Source: Microstegium vimineum (taxonomy: Eukaryota > Streptophyta > Magnoliopsida > Poales > Poaceae). Taken from it: DNA of 64,000 bases. Location of the stretch: contig CM039119.1 of NCBI GenBank assembly GCA_022036555.1, forward strand, positions 4,340,001-4,404,000. The letters are read 5' to 3'. The position numbers and the translations under genes are program-made. Positions 21,974 to 33,662 of this stretch are shown in pieces (position 1 is the stretch's first letter; every line of letters begins with the position of its first letter). The notes under the pieces were generated by a model. It was not told the DNA's origin. It saw only the letters and a program-made list of their open reading frames with translations, and made no database searches.

Positions 21974-24900
21974 TGTGACGGAACCTCTTAAGATAGGGCC
22001 CACTTGTCAGGATTAACCACTTAATCCCAACAGATGATCCTAACCTTAATTAGCCCATCAGGTGTCGCCACTTTGCAGTGGGTCATCCACCTCTTTCCGA
22101 ACAGGATCACCTCATTACAATCATGACAGAAGTAGTACGAAATTTTTATATTACATCAAAGTAGCGGAAATTTAAAGTCATATTACAAACCATAAGTTTT
22201 GAAACATAACTTAGTGTCATACGATAAAGATACATCAAGCTGCTGATAGATGAAAGACAAACAACCGAGTTACTCTTGCCCAAGAGTCAAGCAAAGATAG
22301 TTCATTCCTCATCTTCATCTACACTGACCACGGTCATGCAGCAAGAAGCCACACACACCGGGTTGTGATCCTCATCTGCAACAGGGGTTAATAAACCCTG
22401 AGTGCGGGAGTACTCCACAAGACTTATCCGACAAAGAAAAGTATTTGGTGGACAAAATAGTATGCAAGTCATAGGAGTCAAGGTGTGGTTTGCAAGAATC
22501 AAGTATTTTGCATAAATGGGCATTTATAAAAAGAATTGAAATCATTTATGTTATCCATAAGATTACTTAAGTATCGACCTGGATGTATGATCGATAGCAA
22601 GGTAATAAACATCCACGAAGGGATCCAACAAGTATCCAGTTAAAGTGTATTACTACGAAGAAGAAAACAGGGTCATGTTTCCATATCCGAGGAACACGAC
22701 GATTCGAACCGGTTTATCCCAGCTGGGGCTTCCCTATCACACGACATATACAGCCGCTTAAAGCACGCATATGACTACCTTTCCCTGGATCCTCTCGCCA
22801 AGACCGGGGTTCCGCCACCCGAGAGCACAATACACCTCCATCCAGTTCGCTAACTTGGAGGGTACACACTACTCTCGCCATCTCTCCACTCCTAGTGCGG
22901 GTTAACCGTTCTTCAAGCGAGAATAGCCAGAGTCCAGCTTCCCGGAGTATGTGATAAGTACTCCAAAGTCACAACCCTAGTCATGCATCAACGGACGGTT
23001 CCTAATCGACACAGGCGGAAAGAACCTGCTCACCAGACACCGCTGATGGCTCTCCAACACCGTGTCCGCCCGGTCTCAGATTATTACTTCCATCGAGAGG
23101 ACATAGCCATTTGCCACAGCAATCCGCTATTCTTCTTGAAAATAGAACCATTGCCTAAGCAATCATGTTACCACCTATTCTCGCAGATGACAGGAAATCA
23201 TCTGACTCTATCGGTCTAAGCATTGCTAAGCAGCATAAAGCAACATTCGTATTTTTAAAACAGTATCAAGGTACAGGAATAAATAATTCAAGGTAAGGCT
23301 ATGCATCAAGTAGGAATTTGATTGAATACCGTAATGCAATAGTATAAACATAATTGTATTTAAAGCAAATGTTTTAAATACAAGGAAGTGTTTGAATGCA
23401 CCGGGGCTTGCCTTGGTTGGAGGGATAAACGAACTCGGGCTGAGATTCAAGAGAGAAAACCTCTTCATTGGAGGTATCCAACCCAACCAACGAGCAATCT
23501 ACACGATAAATGACATGTCTTAGATGATGCTTGAATAGTAAACATGATGCTCAACTCAAACAAGCAAGCTCATAAGAGAAGACTAAAACAGATTACACCT
23601 AGAGTACCACTTCCCTTCATGAAGGAAAACAACATTACGTTAGAAAGCAAATTAATTAAAGCCTATTTATCTGGATTATCTAAGTTAACACTTATATCCA
23701 AAAGAATCGAGCAAGCAACATTACATCAAGCATGTCCAACTTGTGTTTGTCACTGGACAATGACCATATGTACCAAATAATCCAAAATCACTCAAAACCT
23801 AGAATCATTAGGGTTTCTAAACATTTTATAACTAACCAGGACAACTTACAACAAAAACTATTACTAAGCAAAACAGGAAAACCCTGCACAAACCCACTGA
23901 AGGCTAGGCCTCGACAGGCAGCGGCACAAAGGCTCGAGCGGCGGCGTCGAGAACCACAAAACACGGCGGCGAGTCGCCGTCGGTGACCAAACCGAATGGC
24001 TACCCCTCGAACCTGCTTCGGCTTGCCGAGCCGAACCCAACGAGGTACGCCACGACCCAAACAAACCTTCAGAGACGCTTCATCGAGGGTGCTAACGGTC
24101 GGACAGGGCTCGACCGATCGCACACCATCGAGAACAGACCTCGATCGAAGAACTACCCTCGATCGCTGACGAGAGACCTCGATCGAAAGAAACGAGACTT
24201 CGATCGATGAAGAAAGACCTTGATCGATGAAACTAGGCCTCGACCGACCCTCGATCAGAGAAGCTAGGCCTCAGACGACGCAACTAGGCCTCGAACAGAG
24301 ACACTAGGCCTCGATCGACACTCGATCCAGAGGCTAGGCCTCGATCACGACTCAGAGGACAATTGCGAGCAAGACGCCCAACAGAAAGCAAGACTACAAA
24401 CTACTCAGCTGACCTTGTCGACGGCAATGGCGGTGAACCGAGCTCGACCGCACACATACCGACGGACACAGGCCTCGATCAAAGGAGCTAGGCCTCGAGC
24501 AGAGACACTAGGCCTTGAACAGACCTCGATCTAAACAACCAACAACTCCAGCAAGCTAAGCGGACCCCAAACAACGCGAAGCGCAAGCCAAACGAATACA
24601 GAGCTAAAAGCAACACCCTCGACGACAGCACTGGCGGTCGACGGAGATCTACGCGACGTGCCGAAGAGAACACGCACGCGCTCGAGGGCAACTACCCCTC
24701 GAGACTGGCTTAGGACAGCTAGGCGAAGCTAGCGCGAGACTTGGATCTCGAAAAGATCAACTACAACGACTAGACGACGAGCACACTGCCGCGATGAACA
24801 AGCACAGCGGCAGCGCTCGAGGACAGAGCTCGAAGGCACGATACAAGGATAAACGAGTACAGCGGAGAGATCGGGGAGGTCACCCTGCTCACGAAGCACA

Positions 24901-25884
24901 AGCAAGCGTGGCCGGAGATGAAGCAGAGACGACCGTCGATGGAGAACGTGCCGGCGGAGACGAAGACCTGCGCGGCAACGAAGATGTTCCCGGAGCTATG
25001 GTCCACCATTTGCAAAACGGAGAACCGACAAGCATCAGAGATGAACAAGGAGCAAGAAACATAAGACAACAAGACAATGCGGCTCCAGCGTAGCCCGGTC
25101 GAAGACGGATCAGAGCAGCGGCGGTCGCGTCGAGGCTGAGGAAGACGGATCCGCGCTGGACGAATGCGGGCTCGACGACTTCAACCAACTTACCCCGAAG
25201 ATGCGCAAGGTCAAGGCAAAGGCAATGACGAAAGATCGAGTGATTGGCAGCAGCTAACGAGCTCGGACGAGTTCGTCAATGGTGAAGGTGAAGCGCTCGG
25301 CGAAGCAAGGCAGAGCAGAGCGAAGTAGAGCGGAGAAGAGTGGAGCAGTGGCGTGGAAAGGGAGACAGAGAGAACGGCGTCCCGCTTTTAAAGATGGCAA
25401 CGGGCTCCGCAAGATTGCCACGTACCCACGACAAGACGGGAGTCCCTGGACAGGTGTCGGCGTCGGGCACCGTCGAGAACGACCCTGCCATGCAGCTGCT
25501 CGAGGAAAGGACAAAACTGACCCTGCGGCTATTTTGCAAAAAGCTCAAGCTTCCAGGGGTTTTCAGGGAAAACTTTGAACATGAAAGATGTTCAAAACCT
25601 CAAGATCTACAACTTTGCTTAAACAACCACAAGCAAAAACTTTATAGATTTTGAAAATCATGATTAGGGTTTAATCCACCCCCTCGGAGAAAAGGGTTTG
25701 GATTCAAATTTTAATTTTTGAGAATTCGAAAAGATGACCTGCATTCAAACAAATGATCAAACACAGACAATTAAAATTATTTTAGTTCAATGCATAGCCA
25801 GGTTTTCAAACAAATGAATGATGCTTAATGCATATGATGACATGATCAAATTTTAATTAAGAGATTAACACCCGGGGTGTTACA
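21974..25884 (-). mobile_element. nested solo LTR, long (3.9 kb) Ty3/Gypsy type
   Basis: Read on the minus strand it starts TGTAACACCCCGGGTG and ends CCGTCACA, with an exact 5-bp duplication CCCCT at 21969-21973 and 25885-25889. The TGTAACACC terminus occurs only once, so there is no second LTR inside and it is read as one long LTR. A TATA-like TTTAAAAG (complement of 25385-25393) near a GC-rich leader gives a minus-strand promoter. A zone of AGGCCTCGATCGA-type minisatellite lies at about 24150-24540. The ends resemble those of the solo LTR at 33111-35968 (TGTAACACCC...GTGACA), so both may be long-LTR Gypsy families. Confidence 0.8.
24150..24540. repeat. TAGGCCTCGATC-type minisatellite inside the long LTR
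   Basis: CTAGGCCTCGA, or a close variant, recurs at roughly 20-50 base spacing with many CTCGATCG elements. Copies are diverged. Confidence 0.6.
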
Positions 25885-25890
25885 CCCCTC

Positions 25891-27289
25891 TGTCGGTGTT
25901 ATGACCCGAGGGTCAAGACCACCAACTAGTAAATTTGTATATTGCGTGCTCCCTCTCCCAGATGTGATGCAAGATGGACACAAGATTTATCCTGGTTCGA
26001 GCAAAGAAGGCCCTACGTCCAGCGGGGGAGGATGACTTGCATTATCTCGCACCCAAAGTGCTCGTACAGGGGGGGTACAAGCTGAGTTACACGGAGTCGC
26101 TCAGAGCGAGCGGGTGCCTAAGGCTAGCAGGGCTACCCTAGGTAGTCGGTTTGCTGCTCGAGGAGTCGATCGAGCAGCGGGGTGTGTGGAGTTCGGGTGT
26201 GGAGCCGTCTGAGAGTCCAGAGATTTCTCTGATCGGATGTCGGATCGGAAGAAGCTCTGGAGAAAGATCCTCCCTTTCTTCTACCTCAGCGTCCCCTTTT
26301 ATAGACCAAGGGGAGGCCCGAGGGTACAGGGTCCTAAACTGTTGTAGCACGGGTGGCTTGTCCATGGCATAGCGTTGGTGAAGGGACGTCGCGCACTGTG
26401 CCGGCATGGCCTTCCCGTCCTTCCGGCGCTCCGGGGCGTGGTGGCAGTAGAAATCGTCGCGGCACGTCACTGCACAGCTCCCACAGGCGGGCGCAAATCC
26501 CACAGCTGAAGCGGGACGGGGTGGACGGGACGGGCCCCATGCTGGAGTTGTTGGAGGTAGGGGTCGAGCCCCCCGGTCGAGGGGTGAGGTCGAGACCGGG
26601 GTGGCCCAGTCGTATTCCCGAAGACATTGTCGAGGGCTGTACTGTTCACATCTCGAGGGGTGCTTCTGGAGTCCGTACTCATGACGTGGCGACAGTGGCA
26701 GCACAGTTGACGGGAGTCCGAGTCATGGTGGTGAGCTGATGGATCTGACTGCGGGTGTGGGCGCCCATGGCGTTAGGCGGATTTACTTTAACCCATGCCA
26801 GGAGCAGTTGGGCTGATCGAGCCTCCCGTCCGGGGGTCGTTCGTTTGACCCCTGGCCCGTCACCCGATGTCGAGGTAGGGTCGGAGCAGAGGCGGAATCG
26901 GAGAGGTCGAGGTGGGGGCCGAGGGGTCGTTCGTTCGCCCCCTCATCCGTCACCCGGTGTCGAGGTAGGAGCCGAGGGGTCGTTCGTTCGACCCTCGGTC
27001 CGTCACCTGAGGTCGAGGTGGAGGCTGAGGGGTCGTTCGTTCGGCCCCTCGTCCGTCTCTTTCCGTCGAGGTAGAGGCGGAGGGGTCGTTCGCTCGGCCC
27101 CTCGTCCATCTCTTTCCCGAAGCAGGCCGACCCACGATGGGTCGCTATGGCCGGTGCAGGGGGCCTTCGTGAGATGGGCCCTTCTATGCTGATTTGAGCA
27201 GTGGGCTGGTTCCTGTCTTAAAAATGGTTGCTATGTTTAGCGTTAATTTATCGAAGGGTTTAGGGTACCCCTTACCTTCGTACCCGACA
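25891..27289 (-). mobile_element. nested solo LTR (Tat/Grande-like family), copy B
   Basis: 1399 bp, the reverse of the LTR at 6689. Plus-strand ends are TGTCGGTGTTATGACC and TTCGTACCCGACA, flanked by an exact CCCTC duplication at 25886-25890 and 27290-27294. The TATA box lies at 26297-26303 on the minus strand. It sits one base to the right of the CCCCT duplication of the neighbouring solo LTR, so the two insertions hit almost the same site in the host LTR. The termini are intact (TG...CA). Confidence 0.92.
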
Positions 27290-28642
27290 CCCTCACAATC
27301 CACCGATCAGAGCCGGAGACAATCACCTTCCTCCGCTCGACAATCCTCGTCGCACCAAGCCGTCTAGGAGTTGGAAAACTCCAACAATAACAAGAGCTCC
27401 TGCGATGATGACGATCACCAAGTGTCACTAGTATGCAATCAATAGAGCAATGCACTTGGTTCACTCAATCTCTCATGAAAATAGCAATTCTATCAAAGAG
27501 ATGAGTGCTGGAGGCTCTCACAAGCTAGCACAAGTGTATGAGTGAAGTGAGTATCCAAGAGAGTGCCCCATGGGCCGTCCAAACACATATATATAGCCTC
27601 TCCCTTGAAACTAGCTGTTTTGCCCCCAAAACATGATTTCTGCGCAACCTCTGGACGCTGAGAACATAGGGGGTCCGGACCATTGCAAGCGTCTAGACCC
27701 TTCACCAGCAGAGTAGCCAAGCTTCTGTTACAACATCCGGACGCAAGATCCAGACCCTCGAGGAACACCGTCGGGACTAACGGCCACGTGTCCGGACCCC
27801 CTCCACTTTTGAATCTGCCTGTTGGCACGCTGCTCACTCGCTGACATGTGTCTCCGGACACGATGAGTAGTCTAGGTCCGGACTAAAACACTGAGCGTCC
27901 GGACTTGTCACATAACTCACCCGAGAGCACTAAATCTCTGGACGAAGCGTCCAAAGCTCCACCTCCGGACCAAACTTTTTGTCTGGACTCCTCACTAGAA
28001 ACAACAGAGAGCTTCACTTATCCGGACGTGTGTCCGGACTTCCACTCCAGACAAACTCCAGCGTCCGGACTCCTGTTCATAGCACTGACACGCTAGGGTT
28101 TGCCTCCGGACGCACACACAATGGTCCAGACCAAGCACAACCCTAGCGTCCGGACCTCCTTTTCTTGTCCAAACGTCTCCAAACTTTTCCCAAGCTTTTG
28201 TACGCTAACACTAAGTGATCCCAACACTTGTGCACATGTGTTAGCTTTTAGGTCACATTTTTTTGGAATTAAGTTTGTTACTCTCACTAGTTCATAGATT
28301 TTAATGCAATGCAAATGAACCTAGTGACACATGATAACCGCAACCATATACGACTTCTTCCTCCTTGATAGTACGGCTATCTATCCTAAACGTGATTGCA
28401 CTCTCTATAGTGTCTTGATCACAAAACCGAAAATGGTTCCTATTTGCACCTTTGCCTTGAACCCATTTTCCTTTTGATCCATCCTTCCATGCTAGAGCCT
28501 TGTAATCACCACCTTGATCCATCTAGCTCTATCACATGGCATGTACCAACCTCTCTCATCATATACACTTAGATAGCAAAGGTTAGTACACTTGGTAGGT
28601 TTCATCAATTACTCAAAACCAAACACCTCGGCTTTCATGTAG

Positions 28643-28706
28643 TCACCTTTGTTCTTCGCCCTAAAAACTCACAAACACCTCTAGAGAAGGGGCATACATA
28701 AGGTAT
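28643..28706. other. short unassigned spacer
   Basis: Links the right target duplication of the nested LTR block to the foldback element. Nothing recognised. Confidence 0.4.
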
Positions 28707-29393
28707 GGAAGCTTTTTCGTTTATGTCATTAAAAAAGTTATCAATTACACATAAGCCATTAAAAATGATTTTTTTTTGTTTATGTCATTAAAAAGTTGCC
28801 AATTACACACAAGTCATTAAAAAAATGAACACACAAGTCACTGCTCTTAACTCTTTTGTTCTCCATGTCACTTTGTTATATTTGCCTCTAACGGTGTTAA
28901 ACTGTAAATGTAAAAAGTAAAAAATACTCCTAAGTCTGAATATGCAATTAATTTTTTAAGCATCTTAACGAGCTCAAATGAAAAACTCAAAACTAAAAAA
29001 TTGTAGATCTCGTCAAGATCTACAATATTTATATAAAAATTATCTTTATTTAATTTTGTACAAAAAATATGATTTTTCTCGAACATATTAATAAAATCAA
29101 ATCAATTTTTTAAAGAAATTAAATAAAGATATTTTTATAGAAAATTATAGATATTATCGAGATCTATAACTTTCTAGTTTTGAGCTTTTTCATTTGAGGT
29201 CATTAAGATGCTCAAAAAAACTAATTGCATAGTCAAATCTAAGGGCTATTTTTTACTTTTTACGCCCACAGTTTAACATCGTTAGAGACAAATCTGACGG
29301 AAGTGGCATAGAGAGTGACAACTGTGAGAGTTCATCTTTTTAATGGCTTATGTGTAATGGACAGATTTTTTAATGACATACATATAAAATCCT
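28707..29393. mobile_element. foldback element, about 690 bp
   Basis: The left arm (about 28707-29040) and right arm (about 29105-29393) are imperfect inverse copies. For example GTTAAACTGTAAATGTAAAAAG at left has its complement CTTTTTACGCCCACAGTTTAAC at right, and both ends contain ATGTCATTAAAAAA or its complement. There is no coding capacity and no target duplication was fixed. The whole could fold into one hairpin. Confidence 0.75.
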
Positions 29394-30277
29394 CTAACAT
29401 GTGAGGTTGTCGTAGGATCATTAACACCTAGAACATCTAACAAATCTTGTCGAGATAGGCGCTAGATAGAGGGTGGAAAAGTTCAAAGGGAAAAAGAGGT
29501 ATAGATTGTTTTTGATTGACTGTGTGTTGTGCACCTCAATCGATCGTGTGATATATGAAGGGAAGTGGTCCTAGCTATCCTTGGAAACTTTCTAAATATA
29601 AAATATGCAAGTTTTTCTACATGATCAGAGGAGTTTACATCAAATTCAAAATGAACTAGACTTGAACACTAGCTTAGGCTGGTTTAAATAGTCGTGGAGC
29701 CGACTTTAGGAGAAACTAGCTTGAGCCGGTTTCGATCAGAGAGGTCCAAACGTCCGTAGAAACCGGCCAAACTTGCAAACTTGGCCCAACTTCATCCAAA
29801 TTTGATTCTTTTTATTCGTAATTGATTCCCAAAATCAAATACAAACATCTCTGACCTTCTTTTGCTCTCAACATATGTCCTCTATTTTTAAACAAAGCGT
29901 ACACGAGTTAAAAAAAACTCACAACACCCGTAGACACAATGTCAAGCCATCTACTATTTTTGTTCTAAAATGTAGGCATCAGCTATATTTTGTTTTAAAA
30001 GCGATACATGTATCGATCATTATTTGGACAACACCGCGATGGGGTTACTATTCACTCACATGAACAATAACATCGGACGCGGCTACAGTGAGTCCGGTGA
30101 ACAGTAACCGGCGTCCGGTACTCCCTGTGTTTGTGTTGTTTCGTCCATTCCACACTCGTATGAACTCCGAATTAAGTTCTGCTTTTTGCGCTGGGTTCCT
30201 ATAGTCCTGAGGATTGTTCCAAAGTACTTTTGTCATCAGTTGGCCAAAGTATATTTTTTTAAGGAATTTGCATTCCA
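29394..30277. other. intergenic DNA without recognised genes
   Basis: No domain-bearing frame or clear repeat was recognised. Confidence 0.35.
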
Positions 30278-30475
30278 TTAAACAACCGCGTCGGCTGAAT
30301 CGCCTGACACCAGGACCATCATACAACTTGACACGCCTGCCATTACTGAAGGCACTAAGCAATTACTTCTACTCCCTATAGCAGCAAGCTCATGGGCTGC
30401 CCTGTTACATTCACGTGGAGCAAATTTGACAGTGAAATAACCAAAATTATTAATCGCCAAATTGGCCAAAGTATT
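30278..30475 (-). pseudogene. RNase H-like (RVT_3) fragment of a retroelement
   Basis: The minus-strand frame contains FTVKFAPRECNRAAHELAAIG, which matches the C-terminal part of the plant RNase H-like domain (consensus of the type VPRxxNxxAHxLA) found at the ends of LINE and related reverse transcriptase genes. Only about 60 residues remain, ending in SGDSADAVV with continuing frame. No catalytic core is visible. It abuts the CACTA element at 30539. Confidence 0.55.
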
Positions 30476-30538
30476 TTTGTCGTGCTTTCTCGGTGCTTTT
30501 GCTACACGTTTTTGTGGTGTTTTTGGGACAACGGCCAA

Positions 30539-31453
30539 CACTACTACAAAAATCATTTTTTGTTGGCACGTTATTTTTTTTTCACAGGCGGTTCATAATT
30601 TCATGACGTCAGTACAAAAAGTAGAGTGGACCCAGCAAGAGAACCGTCTGTGTAAAACCATTTACACAGACGGCTGACATTATAAACCGCCTGTGTAAAT
30701 ACCGTATTTACACAGGCGGTTTATAATGTCAGCCGCCTGTGTAAATACCTGTACAGTTAATTTTTTTGATTTTTGTAAACGACCTCTGATGGAAAAAACT
30801 TTGTACATGAAATCTATAGATCTCGAAAAGTTATGAAACTTTGTAGTTCACAACTTTTTCATTTGAAATCATCTTGTCATCGAAAATTACGTTTGAATGT
30901 GTCAAATTTGAAATTTAAATTTTTGTAAACGACCTCAGATGAAAAAACTTGCTACATGAAAGTTGTAGGTTTCGAAAAGTTATGAAACTTTGTAGTTCAC
31001 AACTTTTTCATTTGAATTCGTTTAGTGGCTCAAACAATCAATTTATACTCGGTTTAGTATAGAATATGAAGTACTAACGAATCTAGACACAAATGAGTCA
31101 TGGGTGGAGTTGTAGAGGAGGTACCGTGCGAGGGTGAGGTCTCAGGTTTGAATCTCCGGCGGAGCGCGTTCGCGAATTTTACGCAAAAAAATGCGCGACT
31201 TGCGACTTGCGACTTCGACGGAGACGGGCGGACCGATTAATACTACGCTTGTCCCAGAATTTAATTCTTTTTTTTCGATTTTAAAAACGCGATTTTATTC
31301 TGCGGATTAATACAGGCGGCTGACAAAGTGAGCCGCCTCAGAAGCCGCCTGTACTGCGGGCCGATTAGTACTGACCCCTAGTACAGGCGGTGGACTTGGC
31401 CGCCTGTATAAATGCCTCTACCACCGCCTCTAAAAATGTTTTCTGTACTAGCG
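30539..31453. mobile_element. non-autonomous CACTA (En/Spm) element
   Basis: Starts CACTACTACAAAAATC and ends TTTTCTGTACTAGCG, with exact CAA duplications at 30536-30538 and 31454-31456. Subterminal ACAGGCGGCTGAC-type repeats occur near both ends. The middle has two copies of a roughly 95-bp phrase around GTAAACGACCTC...ACTTTTTCATTTGAA (about 30773-30866 and 30925-31018). At 915 bp it cannot encode a transposase. The right terminus is diverged from the canonical CACTAC (reads CGCTAG inverted). Confidence 0.85.
30660..30747. repeat. near-perfect palindrome inside the CACTA element
   Basis: Two arms of about 40 bases meet at ATACCGTAT: GGCTGACATTATAAACCGCC followed by TGTGTAAATA on the left, with the exact inverse on the right. 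It would form a long hairpin in single-stranded DNA or RNA. Confidence 0.85.
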
Positions 31454-31456
31454 CAA

Positions 31457-32449
31457 TATGTTTCGAAAGAAATTTGAGAGTCCGATGATTCACTCCTTTT
31501 TGTCACCGTTTGGTCCTAATAAAGAGAATCTTCCTTTTATATGCTGACTGTAATCCTAATATACCATATCCTGTAGTCTTCAAAACAAGTTTTAAAACTT
31601 GTTTTCTGCTGACGAAGAAAAATGCATTTCAGCAATAAGATAAAATCCATCAGATTAATGAATGCCAAAGTAAAATGTGCTGTGTTCATCTTTGCTGTGA
31701 ATGTGTATTTTTGGCTATTTTATTTTCATTAGAACTGATCGAGCACATAAAAGTGATGAATTCAGATGCTCATTTTTTTACTCAATTATTTTACTTTATT
31801 TAGAATAGGTTTTAAAGCAGGAGAGATACGATTCCTTTGACAGATGCAGCTAAGATGTCTCGCAAAAAAGAAACAAAATAAAGATATATACAAAGCCACC
31901 AACGAAGTGTTGACAGCCGCCTCTCAAGATTTAGCCGCCTCTGCTCTTTAACAAACAATAGCTCGCGGAAGAGTAATCTGGTTGGCTATATATCAAAATT
32001 CTATATTACCATGGGCCCATGGCCATTTGTACTTTGAGTCTTTGACAGTCGTGTTTGTTGCTAGCTAGCTAGTGATCGAGAGGACGGTACGGTAAAGCTA
32101 AAATTGTGACGGCTGGCTTGGTAGTTGGTACGGTGTTGCGAATATTGTCATGGCACGGCTCTTCACACAATGAACCGGCTTCGTAGTTGAATCGGATGCC
32201 AAATTCACTTTCTACTTCTTTTGCAAGAAAAAAAATGTCCCTTTCTACTTTTCATATAGAAAAAAGTGGCAGTCCAGTGGTTTATTACTTGTTAGCAGCG
32301 CATATACTACTCCAACAGGAAAAAAAACCCCATATAGTATCACTATTTAAGTAAAGAACTCGAGAAAATCTGTGTGAATGAGATAGTGATGATGACATGG
32401 ATGCTGAGCGATCGATCGGTACACAGTTTTTTTTTTTGCACAGATAATT

Positions 32450-32526
<77 letters not shown>

Positions 32527-33105
32527 TGGAGTTTAATATCCAATGACAATGGTAGTAAAGCTTTGCCCATAGAAACTTTGTTACCGTTCTAGTGTACTAC
32601 TACATCTGTGTATTAATGTTTCTGTTGACTTTAATTTAGTAGCTTTAATTTGTAGGTAAAGGATTACGTAGATTATAGCAGTTTATTTTTTGATACGATC
32701 CTCTGATAATATTGAGGTGAAAAAGAACATGATCCGAGGTGATTTAATTTGTCTCGGTGGTGGTTGTTGATGTTCTTCTATCCTGTGCATATACAGTTAG
32801 TCGCTAGCTTGTACGGCAAAGGATAAACAAAGGTCAACACAATATAATGCAAGCAGCTACATACTGTAGTTAATAACCATTCAAAAGCACGAGCTAATCT
32901 ATAAAAAACACACACGATCGATGAATTACCACTTTCTGAGAAACTTAAAGGTAAATTGTGGCGGCGTGCTTTTGGACGTGGCGGCACAACCGTGGAGGGC
33001 CATTTCTTGTCGCGTCCTTGTTTCTTACTACGCTAACAAGGCCAAAAGGATATATACCTCTAGTCAAGGAACAAGTCACCGTGTGCATGGTGATTCATTG
33101 GACGA
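31457..33105. other. intergenic DNA
   Basis: Contains only the AT microsatellite at 32451-32525. A 75-codon frame through that microsatellite is an artefact. Confidence 0.4.
32451..32525. repeat. (AT)n microsatellite, about 75 bp
   Basis: Uninterrupted AT run between TTTGC and ACTGGAG. Confidence 0.9.
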
Positions 33106-33431
33106 ATAACTGTAACACCCTAAAAATTCCATCCTTTAAAATAGATTAAAAGTAATTTATTGTATTTTGGTGTACATTATAACATAGGAAAATAATTAAG
33201 ATTTCATAAAATAAAAATTATCATAATAATAGAAACACGTTTGTTGCATACATGTTGGTGCATAGTGCTTTGTATTGGTTGGCAAATTCAATTTTCAAAC
33301 TAGAAATTCAAAAGTGCATTTGAAAATGTTTTTGAAATTTTAGAAATAAAAGAAAAACAGTTTCCTTTACCCTCTCCCTCTCTTTCTCCAATCTGGCCCG
33401 CAGGCCTTCTCCCTTCTCCCGGCCCAGCTCT

Positions 33432-33453
33432 CCCCCCCCCCCCCCCCCCCCCC
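33432..33453 (+). repeat. poly-C run of about 22
   Basis: Homopolymer in the U3 of the solo LTR. Length is prone to sequencing error. Confidence 0.85.
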
Positions 33454-33653
33454 GCACAGAGGCCCAGCAGGCCGGCCCATCCCAACCAGCGCAGGCCGAC
33501 GCCCTGACAGGTGGACCCCACATGGCAGCTTCATCCCTCACCTTTCCTTTCCTCCTTCCCTCCCCTTTCCTTTCTCCCGCGCCGGCGGATCCCTCTGTCG
33601 AGCACGTTTTGGAGCAGGGGATCTCCCCTTTCCTTAGCCAGTGCAGCCCGTGA

Positions 33654-33662
33654 CTATTTAAG
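33654..33662 (+). promoter_or_regulatory. TATA-like box of the solo LTR
   Basis: CTATTTAAG followed within 30 bases by a CT-rich leader. This is the best candidate for the U3/R boundary of the LTR. Confidence 0.5.

Larger units (their letters stand above)
21357..28637 (-). mobile_element. solo LTR of a third retrotransposon family, hosting two nested solo LTRs
   Basis: Plus-strand ends are TGAAAGG...GGCTTTCA, flanked by an exact duplication TGTAG at 21352-21356 and 28638-28642. Taking out the inner insertions (21974-25884 and 25891-27289, each with one duplication) leaves about 1.96 kb. Transcription would run on the minus strand: a TATA box (complement of ACATATATATAGCC, 27587-27596), then the leader and U5 that resume at 21973. 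The U3 part (27600-28300) is dense in GTCCGGAC motifs. No internal region, primer site or second LTR is present. It resembles long-known grass Copia-type LTRs ending in TTCACCCCCCCTCTAGCC, but superfamily is an inference. Confidence 0.85.

Noticed and set aside
23788..25578. Frames around 100 codons within the long nested LTR
   Set aside because: GC-rich minisatellite-bearing LTR DNA; no domain and inside a duplication-bounded LTR.
32343..32592. Frames encoding alternating Ile-Tyr on both strands
   Set aside because: Translation of the AT microsatellite.
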